From Carnobacteriaceae bacterium zg-84 (GTDB lineage: Bacteria > Bacillota > Bacilli > Lactobacillales > Aerococcaceae): a stretch of DNA of 64,000 bases. The DNA is taken from the NCBI GenBank assembly GCA_013874835.1, contig CP059430.1:576864-640863 (forward strand), given 5' to 3'. The notes beneath the pieces were generated by a model. It was not told where the DNA came from, did no database searches, and worked only from the letters and a program-made list of their open reading frames with translations. The first letter of the stretch is position 1. The number at the start of each line of letters is the position of its first letter. The position numbers and the translations under genes are program-made. Shown one piece after another: positions 16,787 to 25,821 of this stretch.

Positions 16787-18361
16787 ATGAAAATATGTAA
16801 ATACATAGGTTGGCAGATTATCGTTGTCTTTCTTGTGGCAGTGAGTGTAAACAGTGGCATGATTCTGATGAGACCCTTATTGATGGAACGTTTGTTAAAT
16901 ATTAAAACGACAACATTGACAATGAATACAGTTTTAGAGTTTTTAGTTTATGGACTTATTCTATACACAATATTTTATAGTTCTACGCTTTTGGCTAATT
17001 TTGTTAGTAATCATCTACAACGACGTATACAAATTGTGATGAAAACAAAATTACTTAAATCTTTATTTTTACGAGATGAGTATATGTATGATGAGAAAGT
17101 ATCCATTTTGACACAAGATATGGAAAACCTTTACGAACATTATTTTTTAAAACTTGATATGCTCATCGCAAGAATTTTTTCTTTAATCGTAACGGTTCTA
17201 TTTATTTTATGCCAAGATATTCGAGTAGGACTTATGTTTATTAGTTTTTCAATTTTACGTCCAGTACCACATTGGTTAATGAATAAAAAAATACAAAGTA
17301 GTGGTGCACAGTATGCAGAAAAACAAAAAAATTTTCACTTAAAAGTTGGCGATTATTTTAAAGGTGTTAATACCATATTTTATAATGGTGCACAAAAAGA
17401 ACAGCTAGATAGTATTTTGAAAAGTAATGAAATGTATGAGAATGCTAGATTAAAAGCTGATTGTACAACAAATCTGACGTTTTTTTTTACTGGCCCGATT
17501 GAATTTATTGGTCAAGTATTGCCGCTTGCGTTAGGATTATTTCTTCAAACAAAAGGTGTAAATATTACATCAGCAAGCCTGGTTTCGATGTATATTGCTA
17601 CAATGAGCTTGAATGGTCCAATTCAGACAATGCTGTACGGTATCTCTGATATTCAACGTTCAAAAGTTGTCCGTGATAAAATATTTTCTCTTTTGGAAAC
17701 AGAAAATAAAGAATATACATATTCGGTAGTGAAGAATCTTCAGGAATTATGTGTAGTAGATTTAGAAAAGCAACAAGACAATCGTGTCTTATTTAAAGAT
17801 GTTTCATTCACACTCAAAAAAACAGAGAAAATGCTTATTAAAGGATCGAGTGGGTCTGGTAAAACAACTTTGTTAAATATGATAGCTTCTAAAGAATCTG
17901 TCGAAAATGCACAAGTATTTGTTCGTGATACCAAGGGAAATGTTTATACTGATTATCTTGGAAATGTGGCCTATTTATCACAACAGCCATTTTTTATGAA
18001 CGCTTCTATTGAGGATAATTTAACACTCGGACAACATATATCTAAAGAAAAAATGCTCTATTTCTTAAAAATAGTCGGATTAACTGAAGAGATTCCTGAT
18101 ATTTTAGAGTATCAACTAAGGGATAATGGAAATAATCTTTCAGGAGGGCAGAAACTTCGTTTAGAATTAGTTCGTTTTTTGATTAGAGATAAAGATATCG
18201 TATTGGCTGATGAAATAACAGCAGCACTAGATAGAAAAAATGCAAAAAAAGTACGTCATATTTTATATAAATTACCGATTATTTTAATTGAGGTAGCACA
18301 CCATATTGAAGATGATACTGTATATAAAGAAATATTAGATTTAGATAAGGGAAACAAATGA
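16787..18361 (+). CDS. ABC exporter, fused membrane and ATPase domains
   Basis: A 524-residue type I exporter half-transporter. About six membrane segments fill residues 1-300. The ATPase carries Walker A GSSGSGKTT (residues 353-361), signature NLSGGQKLR and Walker B DIVLADEITAALD. No N-terminal C39 peptidase domain is present, so it would not cleave a double-glycine leader. The start at 16787 follows TGGAGG; an earlier in-frame ATG is part of that site. It lies 220 bases behind the putative peptide gene, so peptide export or self-immunity is plausible, but a terminator separates them. The H-loop His is present (EVAHH). Confidence 0.82.
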   Translation: MKICKYIGWQIIVVFLVAVSVNSGMILMRPLLMERLLNIKTTTLTMNTVLEFLVYGLILYTIFYSSTLLANFVSNHLQRRIQIVMKTKLLKSLFLRDEYMYDEKVSILTQDMENLYEHYFLKLDMLIARIFSLIVTVLFILCQDIRVGLMFISFSILRPVPHWLMNKKIQSSGAQYAEKQKNFHLKVGDYFKGVNTIFYNGAQKEQLDSILKSNEMYENARLKADCTTNLTFFFTGPIEFIGQVLPLALGLFLQTKGVNITSASLVSMYIATMSLNGPIQTMLYGISDIQRSKVVRDKIFSLLETENKEYTYSVVKNLQELCVVDLEKQQDNRVLFKDVSFTLKKTEKMLIKGSSGSGKTTLLNMIASKESVENAQVFVRDTKGNVYTDYLGNVAYLSQQPFFMNASIEDNLTLGQHISKEKMLYFLKIVGLTEEIPDILEYQLRDNGNNLSGGQKLRLELVRFLIRDKDIVLADEITAALDRKNAKKVRHILYKLPIILIEVAHHIEDDTVYKEILDLDKGNK

Positions 18362-18422
18362 TATTAAATATTTATTAAAATGGAGTTTGTGAGATTTTAT
18401 CACAAGGATTGTCAGATGGAAG

Positions 18423-18451
18423 TTGTTTTTAAGTTAAATAAAAATTAGAAT
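18423..18451 (+). promoter_or_regulatory. Promoter of the OppA-like gene
   Basis: TTGTTT (18423-18428) and TAGAAT (18446-18451) with a 17-base spacer. Confidence 0.55.
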
Positions 18452-18505
18452 ACACTTAAAATAACTATTCGGTTATCTTTAATTTTGAGTAAGGGAGAAA
18501 ATAAT

Positions 18506-20293
18506 ATGAACAAAAAAGTAAAATGGTTTTTAGGAGCTTCATCAGTATTATTACTGGCAGCTTGTGGTAACAATACGGCTAAACAAGAAGAGGAAGTCAA
18601 AAAAGGAGATATTACACAAAGTAAATTCCCTATTAAAATTGATCATGAAGGAACAGCTATTAGCGGAGGTATTTTAAAATATGCCATTGTTTCGGATAGT
18701 CCTATTGAAGGTGTTTTAAATGCAAACTATTGGTTAGGGGCTCCAGATGGAGAAGTTGTAGATTTCTTTGATGAATCTTTATTCGGTAGTGATTCAGATT
18801 TACATTTCACAGAAAGAATTGGTAAATTAACATTAGATAAAGAGAAAAAAGAAGTGACAGTAACCATTAAAAAAGATGTTAAATGGTCTGATGGACATCC
18901 ATTAACGATTGATGATTATATTTATTCTTTTGAAGTCATTGGGCATAAAGATTACACAGGTGCTCGTTACGGCGACGATTTTTCAAATATTATCGGTATG
19001 GAAGAGTACCACAAAGGTGAAACTGATAAAATTTCAGGTATTAAAAAAGTTGATGACTATACTGTGACATTTAAAGTAAAAGAACTTTCACCGTCTATCA
19101 TTCAATCAGGAGGCTTTTGGTCTAGTGCAATGCCGAAACATATTTTCAGTAATATTCCTATAAAAGACCAAGCTGCATCTGATGCCGTTCGTGTAAATCC
19201 AGTTGGTTTAGGAGCATTTCGTGTTACAAAAGTCGTTTCTGGAGAATCTGTTACACTAGAAGCTAATCCGTACTACTGGCAAGGCAAACCAAAAATTGAA
19301 GGTGTTGTTATGGAAGTTGTTAACACAACAAATGCTTCAGATGAGTTTGCTAAAGGAAATTATGACATCATGAGTGTCCCAACAAGTACATCTATCTATG
19401 ACTCATTCAAAGAATTAGACAATGCAACGATTATTGGTAAATGGGAAAATACTGTCAATTATGTTGCGTTTAAATTAGGTAAATGGGATAAAGAAGCTGA
19501 GAAAATTGTGACAAACCCAGAAGCAAAAGCAAAAGACAAAGTATTACGTCAAGCAATGGGTTATGCATTGAACAGCGATGCAATTGCGTCACAATTCTAT
19601 GGTGATTTACGTGCCAGAGCGAATACGTTGATTACACCAACATTTAGTAATTTACACTCAAACATTCAAAAAGGATATCCGTATGATGTTGAAAAAGCGA
19701 AAAAATTATTAGACGATGCTGGCTATAAAGATAAAGACGGTGACGGATTCCGTGAAACACCAAAAGGTGAAAAATTAGAACTTAAATTTGCATCTATGTC
19801 AGGTGGCGACGGTGAAGCGATCGCACAAGCAATGATTAAAGATTGGGAAACAATCGGTGTAAAAGTTAGCTTGGTAGGCGGTAGAACCATTGAATTTAAT
19901 ACATTCTACAAAAAAATTCAAGAGGACGATCCAGAAGTCGACATCTTCTCAGGTGCTTGGGGCTTAGGTGGAGATCCAAACCAAAATGGACTATGGGGAG
20001 ATAGCTCAACAAACTATGCACGTTTTGTATCAGAAGAACAAAATAAAATTTTAAAAAGAATGAGTTCAAATGAAGCGTTTGATCCAGAAAAACAAAAAGA
20101 AATTTTTGAAGAATGGCAAAAATATTCAAATGATCAAGCATACGCTATTCCATTCTTATATAGAACAGGATTACTTGCTGTTAACAAACGCGTTAAAAAC
20201 TGGGATATTACGATAGATACTTCACTCAATACAGTGACAAACTTACACAAAGTTGAATTGTTAAATAGTGCACCAGTTGCTTCTAAAAAATAA
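18506..20293 (+). CDS. Oligopeptide-binding lipoprotein, OppA/AmiA type
   Basis: A 595-residue extracellular solute receptor of the SBP_bac_5 family, fixed to the membrane by a lipid on the Cys of its lipobox LLAAC (near residue 21). It shows the usual peptide-binding core: VKWSDGHPLTIDDYIYSFE, GLGAFRV and a long C-lobe. The ATG at 18506 follows GGGAG by 8 bases. No permease or ATPase gene is beside it, so it must work with an Opp/Ami system elsewhere. In streptococci such orphan receptors feed peptides, including pheromones, to Rgg regulators. A link to the Rgg gene or the peptide locus here is only suggestive. The gene ends at a good terminator. Confidence 0.88.
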   Translation: MNKKVKWFLGASSVLLLAACGNNTAKQEEEVKKGDITQSKFPIKIDHEGTAISGGILKYAIVSDSPIEGVLNANYWLGAPDGEVVDFFDESLFGSDSDLHFTERIGKLTLDKEKKEVTVTIKKDVKWSDGHPLTIDDYIYSFEVIGHKDYTGARYGDDFSNIIGMEEYHKGETDKISGIKKVDDYTVTFKVKELSPSIIQSGGFWSSAMPKHIFSNIPIKDQAASDAVRVNPVGLGAFRVTKVVSGESVTLEANPYYWQGKPKIEGVVMEVVNTTNASDEFAKGNYDIMSVPTSTSIYDSFKELDNATIIGKWENTVNYVAFKLGKWDKEAEKIVTNPEAKAKDKVLRQAMGYALNSDAIASQFYGDLRARANTLITPTFSNLHSNIQKGYPYDVEKAKKLLDDAGYKDKDGDGFRETPKGEKLELKFASMSGGDGEAIAQAMIKDWETIGVKVSLVGGRTIEFNTFYKKIQEDDPEVDIFSGAWGLGGDPNQNGLWGDSSTNYARFVSEEQNKILKRMSSNEAFDPEKQKEIFEEWQKYSNDQAYAIPFLYRTGLLAVNKRVKNWDITIDTSLNTVTNLHKVELLNSAPVASKK

Positions 20294-20415
20294 TAATGGG
20301 TTTAGACATATTATGATAAACTAAAAATAATATGAGAAACCAAAATGTGTCATTTGATAACTCCCTTAATTTTAGGTTTAGCCAACCTGCATGAATTTAT
20401 CAAATAAACATTTAT

Positions 20416-20442
20416 AGAGCGATGACAAATCGCTCTTTTTTG
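20416..20442 (+). terminator. Terminator of the OppA-like gene
   Basis: Stem AGAGCGAT/ATCGCTCT (20416-20423/20429-20436) followed by TTTTTTG. Confidence 0.9.
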
Positions 20443-20600
20443 TTATGCTTCTTTAAGTCCAGTGACACTCCGTTAGGTGCAAAACAAATAAACTACCTAT
20501 TATTAGGATGAGAAACGATTATTAATTGAAAGGGGCTAATACTATTTTTGATAATCCAACGGTAGACGAAGATAAATGATATTTTGATAGAAATTTTAGC
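20443..20600. other. Short intergenic stretch, no gene supported
   Basis: Between the OppA terminator and the stop of the TetR gene. A 17-codon frame beginning TTG (ending NPTVDEDK) resembles coding sequence slightly and could be a gene remnant, but nothing supports expression. Confidence 0.4.
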
Positions 20601-21158
20601 CTATCTATTAGGTAGATTTAATTGTCCCAATAGTAAAAATAATTGGTCTTGTGCTTCTTCAAGTGTATCACTTGTTTCGAGTAACCAATAATTCACAAAA
20701 GCGACTATACCACCTGCAAAAACATGAATGTAATATAAATTGGGTAAACCATTGAGTTGAATTGTACTTAGACACATAGCAGAGATAAGCATTTCTTTAA
20801 AAGCAGCTGAAAAAACAGCTGGCTGATTAGATAATAATTGATAAATAATAAAACGATTCTGATGAACAGCAAAGAGAATATTATCAAGAAATAAACGACG
20901 TTCAACGTCCGTTATTGACGTCATATCTTTGACAAGAGGTCTACATGCTTTTTCGATAGAAATAAGAATGTGTTGTAATAAACTATCGTAAAGATGTTCT
21001 TTCGTTTCATAGTGTTGATAAAAAGCGTTTCGAGAGATTTGTGCTAATTCACATATTTCTTTAACAGAAATTTTAGCCATATCTTTTTGTTGTAGTAATT
21101 CAAAAAAAGCTTTTTGAATGGCTTTTTCTGTTTTTTCAAATCGTAAATCTTGTTTCAA
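20601..21158 (-). CDS. TetR-family transcriptional repressor
   Basis: A 185-residue regulator. Residues about 9-58 form the TetR helix-turn-helix (KAIQKAFFELL, ISVKEICELAQISRNAFYQHY, given as landmarks). The rest is the helical ligand and dimer domain. It is divergent from two flavin-dependent monooxygenase genes. A perfect 18-bp palindrome lies just upstream of its own ATG. It most likely represses itself and the monooxygenases until an inducer, perhaps a nitro compound or quinone, binds. The inducer is unknown. Confidence 0.85.
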   Translation of the reverse strand: MKQDLRFEKTEKAIQKAFFELLQQKDMAKISVKEICELAQISRNAFYQHYETKEHLYDSLLQHILISIEKACRPLVKDMTSITDVERRLFLDNILFAVHQNRFIIYQLLSNQPAVFSAAFKEMLISAMCLSTIQLNGLPNLYYIHVFAGGIVAFVNYWLLETSDTLEEAQDQLFLLLGQLNLPNR

Positions 21159-21177
21159 AATGACACTTCCTTTCTAT

Positions 21178-21195
21178 TTGTCACATAAGTGACAA
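21178..21195. promoter_or_regulatory. Palindromic operator of the TetR regulator
   Basis: TTGTCACATAAGTGACAA: perfect 7-bp arms around ATAA, lying between the divergent genes and about 20 bases upstream of the regulator's start codon. Its size fits a TetR-family operator. Confidence 0.7.
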
Positions 21196-21213
21196 TTTCA
21201 CTAAATATGTAAA

Positions 21214-21242
21214 TTGACCAATTTAAATGACATCTGTAATAT
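21214..21242 (+). promoter_or_regulatory. Promoter of the nitronate monooxygenase gene
   Basis: TTGACC (21214-21219) and TAATAT (21237-21242) with a 17-base spacer, starting 19 bases after the palindrome. Confidence 0.7.
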
Positions 21243-21275
21243 AGTGACTATAACATAAAGAAAGGGTAAAGACAA

Positions 21276-22256
21276 ATGACAAATCGTATTACAGAAATTT
21301 TAGGAATTGAAAAACCAATTATTCAAGGGCCATTAGCTTGGTTAACAAATGGTCGATATGCAGGTGCTGTTAGTGCAGCAGGAGGATTAGGCGTTCTAGG
21401 AATTAGTGCTGGACAAACAGTCGCAGCGACAACCGTAGAAGAAACAGTTGAAAATATGCGTCGTGAAATACGAATTGCTCGTCAAATAACAAATAAACCT
21501 TTAGGGTTAAATGTCGCACCAGGCCATCCAATGACAGATATTTTTACACAACCTATGTTAGATTTAATGGTTGAAGAAGGTGTGAGTGTTGCTGTTATGG
21601 TTGGAGATTTCTCAGCTGAATGGACGAAGAGATTTCATGATAAAGGTATTAAAGTTGTGTTTCGTGCTGCCACACCAACCGTTGAAAACACGGAAGAAGC
21701 TATTCAAGGTGGAGCAGATATAATTGTAGCAACTGGATTTGATGAAGGTGGAACAGTTCCCGAGAAAGTGATTGGTACTTTCTCTATTGTCCCGATGATT
21801 GTGGATGCAGCAAAAGGGCGTGTACCTGTTATGGCTGCGGGTGGTATTGCAGACGCTCGTACAGCACGAGCAGCCTTTGCTTTAGGAGCAGAAGGTTTAT
21901 TTGTCGGAACAGCTTTCATGATGTCTGAAGAGTCAATTTTAGCATCAAATATAAAAGAATTAGCTTTAAAATCAAATGCTTCTGATTTGTTATTATATAG
22001 AACAGTACCTGCTTATTATCGTTCCCTACCAGGAGATATTCCAAATAAACTGTTGGAAATGAGCCAAGCAGGTGCCAGTGAAGAAGATATTTTTGAAGTG
22101 CAAAGAGGCTATAATGGTATGAGAGATGGCATGCTCTTTGGTGATCTTAGCAAAGGATTTGCATCATTTGGTTTAGGTATTTCCATGATTGATAAGATTG
22201 AACCCGTAGCGGTCATTATGGATAAACTGATGTCTGGGATTGAGGAGTTATTATAA
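21276..22256 (+). CDS. Nitronate monooxygenase-like FMN enzyme
   Basis: A 326-residue TIM-barrel flavoprotein of the nitronate monooxygenase (2-nitropropane dioxygenase) family. Landmarks are PIIQGPLAWLTNGRYAGAVSAAGG at the start (quoted in part: IIQGPLAWLTNGR), GLNVAPGHP, ATGFDEGGT, and the phosphate-binding PVMAAGGIADART with ALGAEGLFVGTAF. Members oxidise alkyl nitronates and some act as enoyl-ACP reductases (FabK). The lack of a fatty-acid operon and the TetR neighbour favour a detoxifying role. AAAGGG precedes the ATG. The next gene follows closely. Confidence 0.85.
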   Translation: MTNRITEILGIEKPIIQGPLAWLTNGRYAGAVSAAGGLGVLGISAGQTVAATTVEETVENMRREIRIARQITNKPLGLNVAPGHPMTDIFTQPMLDLMVEEGVSVAVMVGDFSAEWTKRFHDKGIKVVFRAATPTVENTEEAIQGGADIIVATGFDEGGTVPEKVIGTFSIVPMIVDAAKGRVPVMAAGGIADARTARAAFALGAEGLFVGTAFMMSEESILASNIKELALKSNASDLLLYRTVPAYYRSLPGDIPNKLLEMSQAGASEEDIFEVQRGYNGMRDGMLFGDLSKGFASFGLGISMIDKIEPVAVIMDKLMSGIEELL

Positions 22257-22257
22257 T

Positions 22258-23589
22258 ATGAAGAAAAAACAAATGAAAATTGTGCTTCAAATGGCATCAG
22301 GTTATGGCGGAGAATTTAAAACATGGCGATTACCCGAAGCAAAAGCAGATGCTTATACAGATATGGATTTCTATGTTGAAATGGCACAGTTAGCTGAAAA
22401 AGGAAAAATTCATGCTTTATTTATGGCAGATACTCCTGCTTTAGTCAATGATTTAACAGAAGATACACCTATGCATTCTATGGATCCATTGATTGCAATG
22501 ACTTCTGTTGCACGTGCAACAAATCATATTGGTTTAGTTGGTACATTTTCAACAACTTTTAATGAACCGTATAATTTAGCGCGTCATTTAAAAGCACTTG
22601 ATGTCATCAGCCACGGTCGTGTTGGCTGGAATGCTGTCACGACTACAACTCAAGCGACAGCAGCTAATTTTGGTACGCATGTCAAAGTAAGTCAAGAACG
22701 TTATGAACGTGCTCATGAGATGATTGAAGCGATTCAAAGTCTATGGGGATCTTGGGGAGAAAAAGCCTATCTACACAATAAAGAAACAGGTCAATTTGCA
22801 GATATGTCAAAAATAAATCCAATTGAGTATACTGGAAATTACGTTCAAACGAGAGGACCTCTACCAATTCCTCCGTCAGAACAAGGGCAACCTCCAATTT
22901 TTCAAGCGGGATCTAGTCCAGAAGGTGTTCGCTTAGCAGGACGATTTGCTTCTGGTGTTTACGCCAATCCTTTTACAATAGAAGAAGCACGTGAATACCG
23001 CAATATGCTTCGCCAAAGTGCTGTAAATCATGGACGATCTGCAGATGATATAAATGTCTTTACAGGGTTTATGTTTACTATTGCAGATAGTAAAGAAGAA
23101 GCATTGGCACGTCGTAGAAAAGTAATGGCATTTGATCCACAAGAAACATCACAACGTTTAGATTATTTATCAGCTATGGTAGGTATTAACTTAAAAAGTT
23201 TTGATGTTGAAAAACCATTACCAGAAAATGTTCAACAAATGTTACAACCACATTGGCAAGATCCACGTTCTCCTAGAGCTGTGACATTGCTGCAAGAAGG
23301 TTACTCGCCTTTAGATACTTTAGCTATGGGTGTAATTAACTATCATCCAGTTGTTGTTGGAACAGCAAAAGATGTTGCCGATTTTCTTCAAGAGTGGTTT
23401 GAATCAGGTGCGACAGACGGATTTTCAATTGTTCCCGACTTAGCACATGACGGTGTGCGAGCTTTTGTAGAGCAAGTAGTACCCATTTTACAAGAACGTG
23501 GTATTTTCCACGAAGATTACGAAGGAACAACCTTGCGTGAAAATTTAGGTGTTCCTTATCAATATGGTATATTAACAGAGAAAATGTAA
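22258..23589 (+). CDS. Luciferase-like FMN-dependent monooxygenase (NtaA/SnaA/DszA type)
   Basis: A 443-residue flavin monooxygenase of the bacterial luciferase superfamily. Typical features are MASGYGGEFKTWR near the start, FMADTPALV, the STTFNEPYNLARHLKALD segment (landmark NEPYNLARHL), GRVGWNAVT and QAGSSPEGVRLAGRFA. Such enzymes use reduced FMN supplied by a partner reductase to oxidise chelators, sulfur or nitrogen compounds. The start at 22258 is 10 bases after GAGGAG and directly follows the previous gene's stop, so the two form one operon under the TetR regulator. The substrate is unknown. Confidence 0.87.
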   Translation: MKKKQMKIVLQMASGYGGEFKTWRLPEAKADAYTDMDFYVEMAQLAEKGKIHALFMADTPALVNDLTEDTPMHSMDPLIAMTSVARATNHIGLVGTFSTTFNEPYNLARHLKALDVISHGRVGWNAVTTTTQATAANFGTHVKVSQERYERAHEMIEAIQSLWGSWGEKAYLHNKETGQFADMSKINPIEYTGNYVQTRGPLPIPPSEQGQPPIFQAGSSPEGVRLAGRFASGVYANPFTIEEAREYRNMLRQSAVNHGRSADDINVFTGFMFTIADSKEEALARRRKVMAFDPQETSQRLDYLSAMVGINLKSFDVEKPLPENVQQMLQPHWQDPRSPRAVTLLQEGYSPLDTLAMGVINYHPVVVGTAKDVADFLQEWFESGATDGFSIVPDLAHDGVRAFVEQVVPILQERGIFHEDYEGTTLRENLGVPYQYGILTEKM

Positions 23590-23647
23590 TATAAAATAAG
23601 TGATTTAAAAACAGGAATTGTATTAAAAGTTCTTGAATCGTAAAATG

Positions 23648-23690
23648 CTTGACCTCAACAACTTAAAAATGTTGAGGTCAAGTGTTTTTG
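23648..23690. terminator. Terminator between the monooxygenase and yigZ
   Basis: A perfect 13-bp stem CTTGACCTCAACA/TGTTGAGGTCAAG (23648-23660/23670-23682) followed by TGTTTTTG. It lies between convergent genes and probably serves both. Confidence 0.85.
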
Positions 23691-23693
23691 CCA

Positions 23694-24362
23694 TTATTCA
23701 AAGTGCTCGTCAGATAAATGCAATGTTTCTTTTTCTAAAGGTAAATCAATATACGCTTCTTCTTCGATAACAAATGCTAAACTACCATTAAATTGTTGCG
23801 TAATATCTTGCTCAAAATCTGATAGCAGACGAGATAGAATGCCACATGTATACGTAATATCGCTAGCATAATCCGTATGTAGCAAACGATATGGAGAATG
23901 ACTTAAAAAATAATCAAACTTACCACTGAGTGTGTAAGGAACACGAATCGTAACAATAAATTGTTTTGTATGCATCATAATACCTACGTGATTCAAAGCA
24001 TTTGAAACAGCTGAACTATACGCACGAATCAAGCCTCCTGCACCTAGTTTGACACCACCGAAATATCTAGTTACGACAGCTACGACATTATGCAAATCAT
24101 TTTTTTTGAGTACCTCTAGCATTGGTACACCTGCTGTACCACTAGGTTCTCCGTCATCATGTGCTCTTTGAATATGGTCATGCTCACCAATTAAAAAAGC
24201 TGAACAGTTATGCGTTGCTTTTTTATGTTCTTTTTTCTTTTCTTGAATAAAAGCAAGTGCTTCTTCCTCGGTATCTATTTTTTTTAATGCACAAATAAAA
24301 CGTGATGCCCTAATAATAAGTTCTGCTTCCCCATCTTTTGCAATTTGTTTATATTCTTCCAT
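23694..24362 (-). CDS. YigZ/IMPACT family protein
   Basis: A 222-residue protein with the N-terminal UPF0029/IMPACT domain: SRFICALKKIDTEEEALAFI, HNCSAFLIG, DDGEPSGTAGVPMLEVL and VVAVVTRYFGGVKLGAGGL (key residues DDGEPSGTAG and RYFGG). The C-terminal ferredoxin-like DUF1949 domain follows. The eukaryotic homologue regulates translation under stress. The bacterial role is unsettled, although some act on peptides or bind RNA. GGAGA lies upstream of the ATG. It is divergent from trmL. Confidence 0.87.
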   Translation of the reverse strand: MEEYKQIAKDGEAELIIRASRFICALKKIDTEEEALAFIQEKKKEHKKATHNCSAFLIGEHDHIQRAHDDGEPSGTAGVPMLEVLKKNDLHNVVAVVTRYFGGVKLGAGGLIRAYSSAVSNALNHVGIMMHTKQFIVTIRVPYTLSGKFDYFLSHSPYRLLHTDYASDITYTCGILSRLLSDFEQDITQQFNGSLAFVIEEEAYIDLPLEKETLHLSDEHFE

Positions 24363-24380
24363 AGTTTCTCCATGTAATTT

Positions 24381-24409
24381 TTGATACTTTCTTTAAAATT
24401 AAGTATAAT
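24381..24409 (+). promoter_or_regulatory. Promoter of trmL
   Basis: TTGATA (24381-24386) and TATAAT (24404-24409) with a 17-base spacer. Confidence 0.75.
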
Positions 24410-24442
24410 GAAAATAATAAAGTTACGCAATAGGAGAATATT

Positions 24443-24961
24443 ATGACGAATCACATTGTTCTTTTTGAACCCCAAATCCCAGCAAATACAGGAAATATTG
24501 CACGTACATGTGCTGCAACAAACACGCATTTACATTTAATCGAACCTTTAGGATTTTCAACGGACGACAAACAGTTAAAACGAGCAGGATTAGATTACTG
24601 GCATGATGTGACTATTTCTTACTATAAAAATTTAGATGAATTTTTGGATTTTGTTGGAAACAAGCCTCTATATTTAGTGACGAAGTTTGCCAAACACATT
24701 TATAGCGACATTACTTATCAAGCAGAACAAGATTATTTCTTTGTTTTCGGAAAAGAAACAACGGGGCTACCAGAAAGTTTTATGCAATCCTTTAAAGAAC
24801 AATGTATTCGTGTCCCAATGAATGATGAGCATGTACGCTCCCTAAATTTATCCAATACGGCAGCTTTAGTCATTTATGAAGTCTTACGTCAACAAGGCTT
24901 TCCGCATTTAGAATTAACACATACATACGACACAGAAAAAGCAGAACACTTGGGGTGGTAA
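24443..24961 (+). CDS. trmL: tRNA (cytidine/uridine-34 2'-O)-methyltransferase
   Basis: A 172-residue SPOUT methyltransferase that methylates the wobble ribose of tRNA-Leu. Diagnostic motifs are LFEPQIPANTGNIARTCAAT (landmark PQIPANTGNIARTC), LHLIEPLGF, FGKETTGLP and the knot region VRSLNLSNTAALVIYE (landmark SLNLSNTAA). The length is standard. RBS AGGAGA precedes the ATG. The next gene begins 2 bases past the stop. Confidence 0.94.
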   Translation: MTNHIVLFEPQIPANTGNIARTCAATNTHLHLIEPLGFSTDDKQLKRAGLDYWHDVTISYYKNLDEFLDFVGNKPLYLVTKFAKHIYSDITYQAEQDYFFVFGKETTGLPESFMQSFKEQCIRVPMNDEHVRSLNLSNTAALVIYEVLRQQGFPHLELTHTYDTEKAEHLGW

Positions 24962-24963
24962 AA

Positions 24964-25812
24964 ATGAAGAAAAAATGGGTAGGTATTGCTTCCGTACTAA
25001 TGGGCAGCGCTGTTGTTTACTGGCAAAATAGAAAAGTTGTAAAAACAACTTATGAATTACCTATATTTGACTTGCCTAAAGAATTAGAAGAGTTTACAAT
25101 TATCCAATTATCTGATATTCATTTTCCAAATGAATTGTTAGATACAAATCATTTAACAAAACAAATTGCTCAACAAAAACCAGACATAATTATTATAACA
25201 GGTAACTTGGTAACAGCTAAAGGCAATTATGATAGAAAAGAAATGACTTATTTCATACAAGGTCTTGTCAATATTGCACCGACGTATGTGGTGTCGGGTT
25301 ATCATGAATACAAGATGAAACATCTTGACAAATTAAGAGAGGACATTGCTGAAGCAGGCGGGATTTATTTGGAAAATGACACCATTTGGCACCGTCATAA
25401 AAAATCCGGTGTACTTATTATGGGACTAGACGAAAAAACAGCACAACAAACAAAGGACAGTTTGTATTTAAGACGTATCCATGTTCCTGAAGAACATAGT
25501 TATGATGTGAAAATTTTATTGGCACATCATCCAGAATGGTTTTTATTTTACCATACCGAAGAAGAAAAATTGCCTGACGTTACATTTTCGGGGTATGCAA
25601 AAGGTGGACACGTTCGACTTCCAGTAATTGGAGGCTTATTTTCAAATAATCAAGGTGTATTACCAAACTATACAGAGGGTGTATATGCCCACCCGATTTT
25701 ACCAGATAAATTACTAGTTATTAGTCGAGGGATTGGCACCTCTAAAAAAATACCACTTAGAGTAAATAATAAACCAGAAATGGTTGTTGCAAAATTGATA
25801 GCTAAAAATTAG
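24964..25812 (+). CDS. Metallophosphoesterase-like protein with degenerate metal-binding motifs
   Basis: A 282-residue protein with a N-terminal hydrophobic anchor (residues 5-22) and a calcineurin-like phosphoesterase domain of the YkuE type. The first motif DIH is intact (LSDIHF) and so is the histidine of LAHHPEW. The others are altered: the usual GDL reads GNL (ITGNLV), GNHE reads GYHE, and the terminal GHTHGGQ reads GYAKGGH. Loss of the Asp, Asn and both His ligands should weaken or abolish two-metal catalysis. It may be a structural or ligand-binding protein on the membrane, or a decaying gene without frame damage. The start at 24964 follows GGGGTGG. Confidence 0.8.
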   Translation: MKKKWVGIASVLMGSAVVYWQNRKVVKTTYELPIFDLPKELEEFTIIQLSDIHFPNELLDTNHLTKQIAQQKPDIIIITGNLVTAKGNYDRKEMTYFIQGLVNIAPTYVVSGYHEYKMKHLDKLREDIAEAGGIYLENDTIWHRHKKSGVLIMGLDEKTAQQTKDSLYLRRIHVPEEHSYDVKILLAHHPEWFLFYHTEEEKLPDVTFSGYAKGGHVRLPVIGGLFSNNQGVLPNYTEGVYAHPILPDKLLVISRGIGTSKKIPLRVNNKPEMVVAKLIAKN

Positions 25813-25821
25813 GAGGAAACA

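Noticed and set aside
20520-20580. Short coding-like string ending NPTVDEDK
   Set aside because: Too short, broken by stops, and without a recognisable family. At most a remnant.
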